Source of the DNA: Palaemon carinicauda
Taxonomy: Eukaryota; Arthropoda; Malacostraca; Decapoda; Palaemonidae
Assembly: GCF_036898095.1 (NCBI RefSeq)
Contig: NC_090768.1
Coordinates: forward strand, 48,716,592 to 48,780,591
DNA: 64,000 nt
Direction: 5' to 3'
Shown: one piece after another, positions 61,260-64,000 of the stretch
Layout: each line of letters opens with the position of its first letter
Position numbering within the stretch: position 1 is the first letter of the stretch
The notes under the pieces: generated by a model
Databases searched by the model: none
What the model was told of the DNA's origin: nothing
Seen by the model: only the letters and a program-made list of their open reading frames with translations
Made by a program: the position numbers and the translations under genes

Positions 61260-62607
61260 GCTAGGTCGAACGACGATGCGATCTACAGGCATCTCACACA
61301 TACCCTTCAAGGGTGACTTTATTGTAGCGATTATCACCAATTGCCCTGGTCGCTAGTCTCACTTGGCAGGCTGCCCACAGCCAGTTCTCGTGCGTGACAA
61401 GGAGACTGCAGGTCGCCAGGGTCGGCCAGATCAGTTCTTTACAACCTTCTTTTCCTTCTATACTTCCTATTTAACCCCCTATGCACTTCATCTCGACCTT
61501 TACATTAAATGAACTGGCTACGATTTCGGCCACAGAGGAGGAATGGAAGAGCGGAATAAATTATTGTTGTCTGTCTGTTCGTGGTTGTAAACCCAATTCA
61601 TGTTTTCACTAACAGAAATAGAAAGAATATAAATAAACAAGCAAAAGCCGAATAATTGAAAAGCAGTCCCTATCAGATAACCTAACATTCCAAGTTTTTT
61701 TTTTTTTCGAATACCAGATAGTAAAAAGTTTTTCTTTTAAAGCAACATGGTATCACTTAAAACGAAAGTAAAGATTTTCTTTCGACTCGGGCACATGTTT
61801 GCCAAACATCCTGCCCAAAATCATTGCAGCAGACAGCTTTAGCTTGGACACGTGCTTGCAGTACGCGTGACATATCTGAATATGTTTAACTAAGAATACC
61901 ATGAGGCATCAAAAGCGACATTTACATTCATCTTTAGAGAGATCTTGGCAAAGCACATCTCTATGCACGTGGCACAAGGAGAGCTATGCATTTCTCTTCC
62001 CCCCCCCCCCGGCCAAACAGCAACTATCTCTGTCTCTTTTGTTCATTCCTTTCTTCCTCCCGACTTTTATCACTCGTATTTGGAGACTTACATCTTTGTC
62101 GTTTATGTTGATCCAATCAACAAGCTCCCACTAATGGCCATGACGTAAAAACCACGTTCAGGCAAATATGAGTTGGAGATCATTTGGAAACTGGTTTATT
62201 GGAAGATTGGCATCAGTGCATGTGAATGATAAACCTTTGTTCCTCTGTCGCGTGTAATGTTCTCATTAACGCTGGACAACACTCAAATGGTCGACTTTCA
62301 GAGGAGGTTCATTGCATCGCTTTTAAAGTCCACATCACGAAAACCAAGGAGCCAAATAGAGGAGGCAAAATTCATTCTGCTCTCATGCAGTTTAGCGTCA
62401 GCATTAGGGTGAACCTTTTTTCATAAACTGAATTCACTAATGGATAATCAAGAATAAAGACCAGATTCATTTACTATTTATCAAATGTTTCACGAGCTAA
62501 AATAGAAAAAAATCCGTGTGTAGGACATAAAAAGACCATAAACAGACGTGAGAGGAAGGGCATGTCTGAGGTCTTTGTCCTACAATTGTTACCTTATGGA
62601 TGAATAA

Positions 62608-62611
<4 letters not shown>
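61260..62611. other. Unassigned sequence
   Basis: Base composition is more balanced than nearby. Short open frames (up to 77 codons) have no recognisable domain. A run of C occurs at 61,999-62,010. Confidence 0.35.

Positions 62612-62663
<52 letters not shown>
62612..62663. repeat. Poly(A) tract, 52 bases
   Basis: Uninterrupted A; no retrocopy recognised upstream. Confidence 0.9.
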
Positions 62664-62664
<1 letters not shown>

Positions 62665-63290
62665 CCTGTATCAAAAAAACTTCATTTTAGTGAATTCCTA
62701 TATCAAAGCTTTCACCATTACTCATACAATCGCAATCTTTCTTAATTGGCAGTGTTATCGAGAACGATAAAAACACTGTATATATATCAAAGGAATTTTC
62801 TAATTACGTTTATAGTTAACGAACATATTAATTCAAGATTTTGATATCAGTGTAAGACTAATAACGAAATATTATACATTTACAATAAGTTCAAATTCAA
62901 TAGAATTGTTAAAGATGCTGACCAGACTGTTAGAATTTACGGGTATTTACTACTTAAGGTAAGAAGAAAATGGTTAATGGATACATATAATTATCAAACT
63001 ATACTAACCAACCAAAAATGTTAAAATCAAATTCAAACTTCAGAAATTAAAATGACGCCCACGCAAAGTGATTTGAAACATCTTACAAAACGAACAAATG
63101 TTATCATTGAAAAAAAAATCATTATCGGTACAATACTAAATGTATAATACAGTGATGGTCGTTGCTTACGAGAACAATTACGCACTTACGCACGGATGCT
63201 GCGGATGGCTATAGTACATGTCAGACTTGCGTATGTCCGCAACATTCTAAAAAGGCGAATTCTAAATGTGACTGCATGCACCAGCGGATT
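62664..63290. other. AT-rich spacer
   Basis: No gene or repeat recognised. Confidence 0.35.
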
Positions 63291-63299
63291 GACCAATCC

Positions 63300-63500
63300 G
63301 TGTTGCATCCGTACTCTCTCAGAACTTCATCCGACATTATCCGTACTTTATCCACAGCCTCCGTACTCTCTCCAGCGATGGAGAAAAGTACGGAGAAAGT
63401 ATGATAAAAACGTACGTATATAGTACGAAGGAGGCGGAGAAAGTACATATGACAGCGGAGAAAGTATAGATACTGGCTGATACAGTACGAATGTTATCGG
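63300..63500. repeat. Cluster of inverted tccgtact / agtacgga motifs
   Basis: The left half carries three ccgtact(t/c)t(a/c)tc motifs; the right half carries three ggagaaagta motifs, their complement. The centre forms a hairpin, ctccgtactctctcca with tggagaaaagtacggag around a gcga loop (about 63,359-63,394). Confidence 0.7.
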
Positions 63501-63720
63501 AGGTAGCAAATACAATAAAGAGAGACTACGATATTAGAACGCAAACGTTGTGCTGTCTAATATTTTGCAGATAATCTTTGCATATGAGTCCAGAATACCT
63601 TCTCTATAGGAAAACTTCTTATTACCTACATGTTTATTATATACAACTTTCGGTTTCTATGTATAATATAAAATTCATGTCATAACGATAGAAAACAAAT
63701 TATCGTAAAGTATAAATTAT

Positions 63721-63722
<2 letters not shown>

Positions 63723-63806
<84 letters not shown>

Positions 63807-63849
63807 ATCAATATGTGCATACAAAAGAAATAAAAGTAATTTTACAATC

Positions 63850-63939
<90 letters not shown>

Positions 63940-64000
63940 ACCAATATGTGCATACAAAAGAAATAAAAGTAATTTCTCTCTCTCTCTCTCTCTCTCTCTC
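63723..64000. repeat. Compound (CT)n array with repeated spacer
   Basis: CT tracts at 63,723-63,803, 63,852-63,936 and from 63,975 to the window end are separated by near-identical spacers (caatatgtgcatacaaaaga, then aataaaagtaatt). The repeating unit is therefore about 125-130 bp: CT tract plus spacer. Confidence 0.95.

Overview
The window is eukaryotic and repeat-dominated. I infer an arthropod, most likely a decapod crustacean (shrimp-like). The grounds are the long (TA)n, (TG)n, (CT)n and (AAT)n tracts, the CR1/Jockey-type LINEs, the DIRS-type Gag relics, a Tigger-like transposon, and a dispersed element with an (AAT)n tail present in several copies. There are no bacterial operons or ribosome binding sites. 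Most open frames are by-products of tandem repeats whose unit lacks stop codons.

Layout. 1-590: 3' end of a CR1/Jockey-like LINE interrupted by a dispersed SINE-like repeat (family A). 590-7,038: AT-rich, no coding signal, probably intron. 7,039-7,260: the one convincing host coding exon, a last exon ending in a Gly/Tyr-rich tail, with 3'UTR and poly(A) signals to about 8,350. 8,615-15,828: a 7.2-kb array of a 31-bp minisatellite with higher-order duplications. 15,822-23,800: a graveyard of DIRS-like retroelement pieces (Gag on both strands, RT/RNase H on +) with a non-LTR RT fragment inside. 24,732-29,018: about 23 copies of a 184-bp satellite. 29,019-35,880: a 45-bp minisatellite split by two 5'-truncated LINEs, both on the minus strand. 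35,900-50,350: LINE and family A fragments, a foldback element, Tigger-like relics and many microsatellites. 51,000-53,812: a direct duplication, a tandem array of hairpins and a very GC-rich 28-bp minisatellite. 53,820-64,000: microsatellites, a Tigger-like DDE relic, a full family A copy and a terminal compound (CT)n array.

Nothing here forms a pathway. The recognisable protein functions are retroelement or transposon enzymes (reverse transcriptase, RNase H, Gag, DDE transposase), mostly broken. The LINE on the minus strand at 32,010-33,947 keeps an uninterrupted reverse-transcriptase frame. The most unusual material is structural: four tandem arrays of distinct unit length (31, 184, 45 and 28 bp), several joined abruptly to mobile-element ends, and two LINEs inserted at the same position of the 45-bp unit. 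All family names come from motifs read by eye; no database search was possible.
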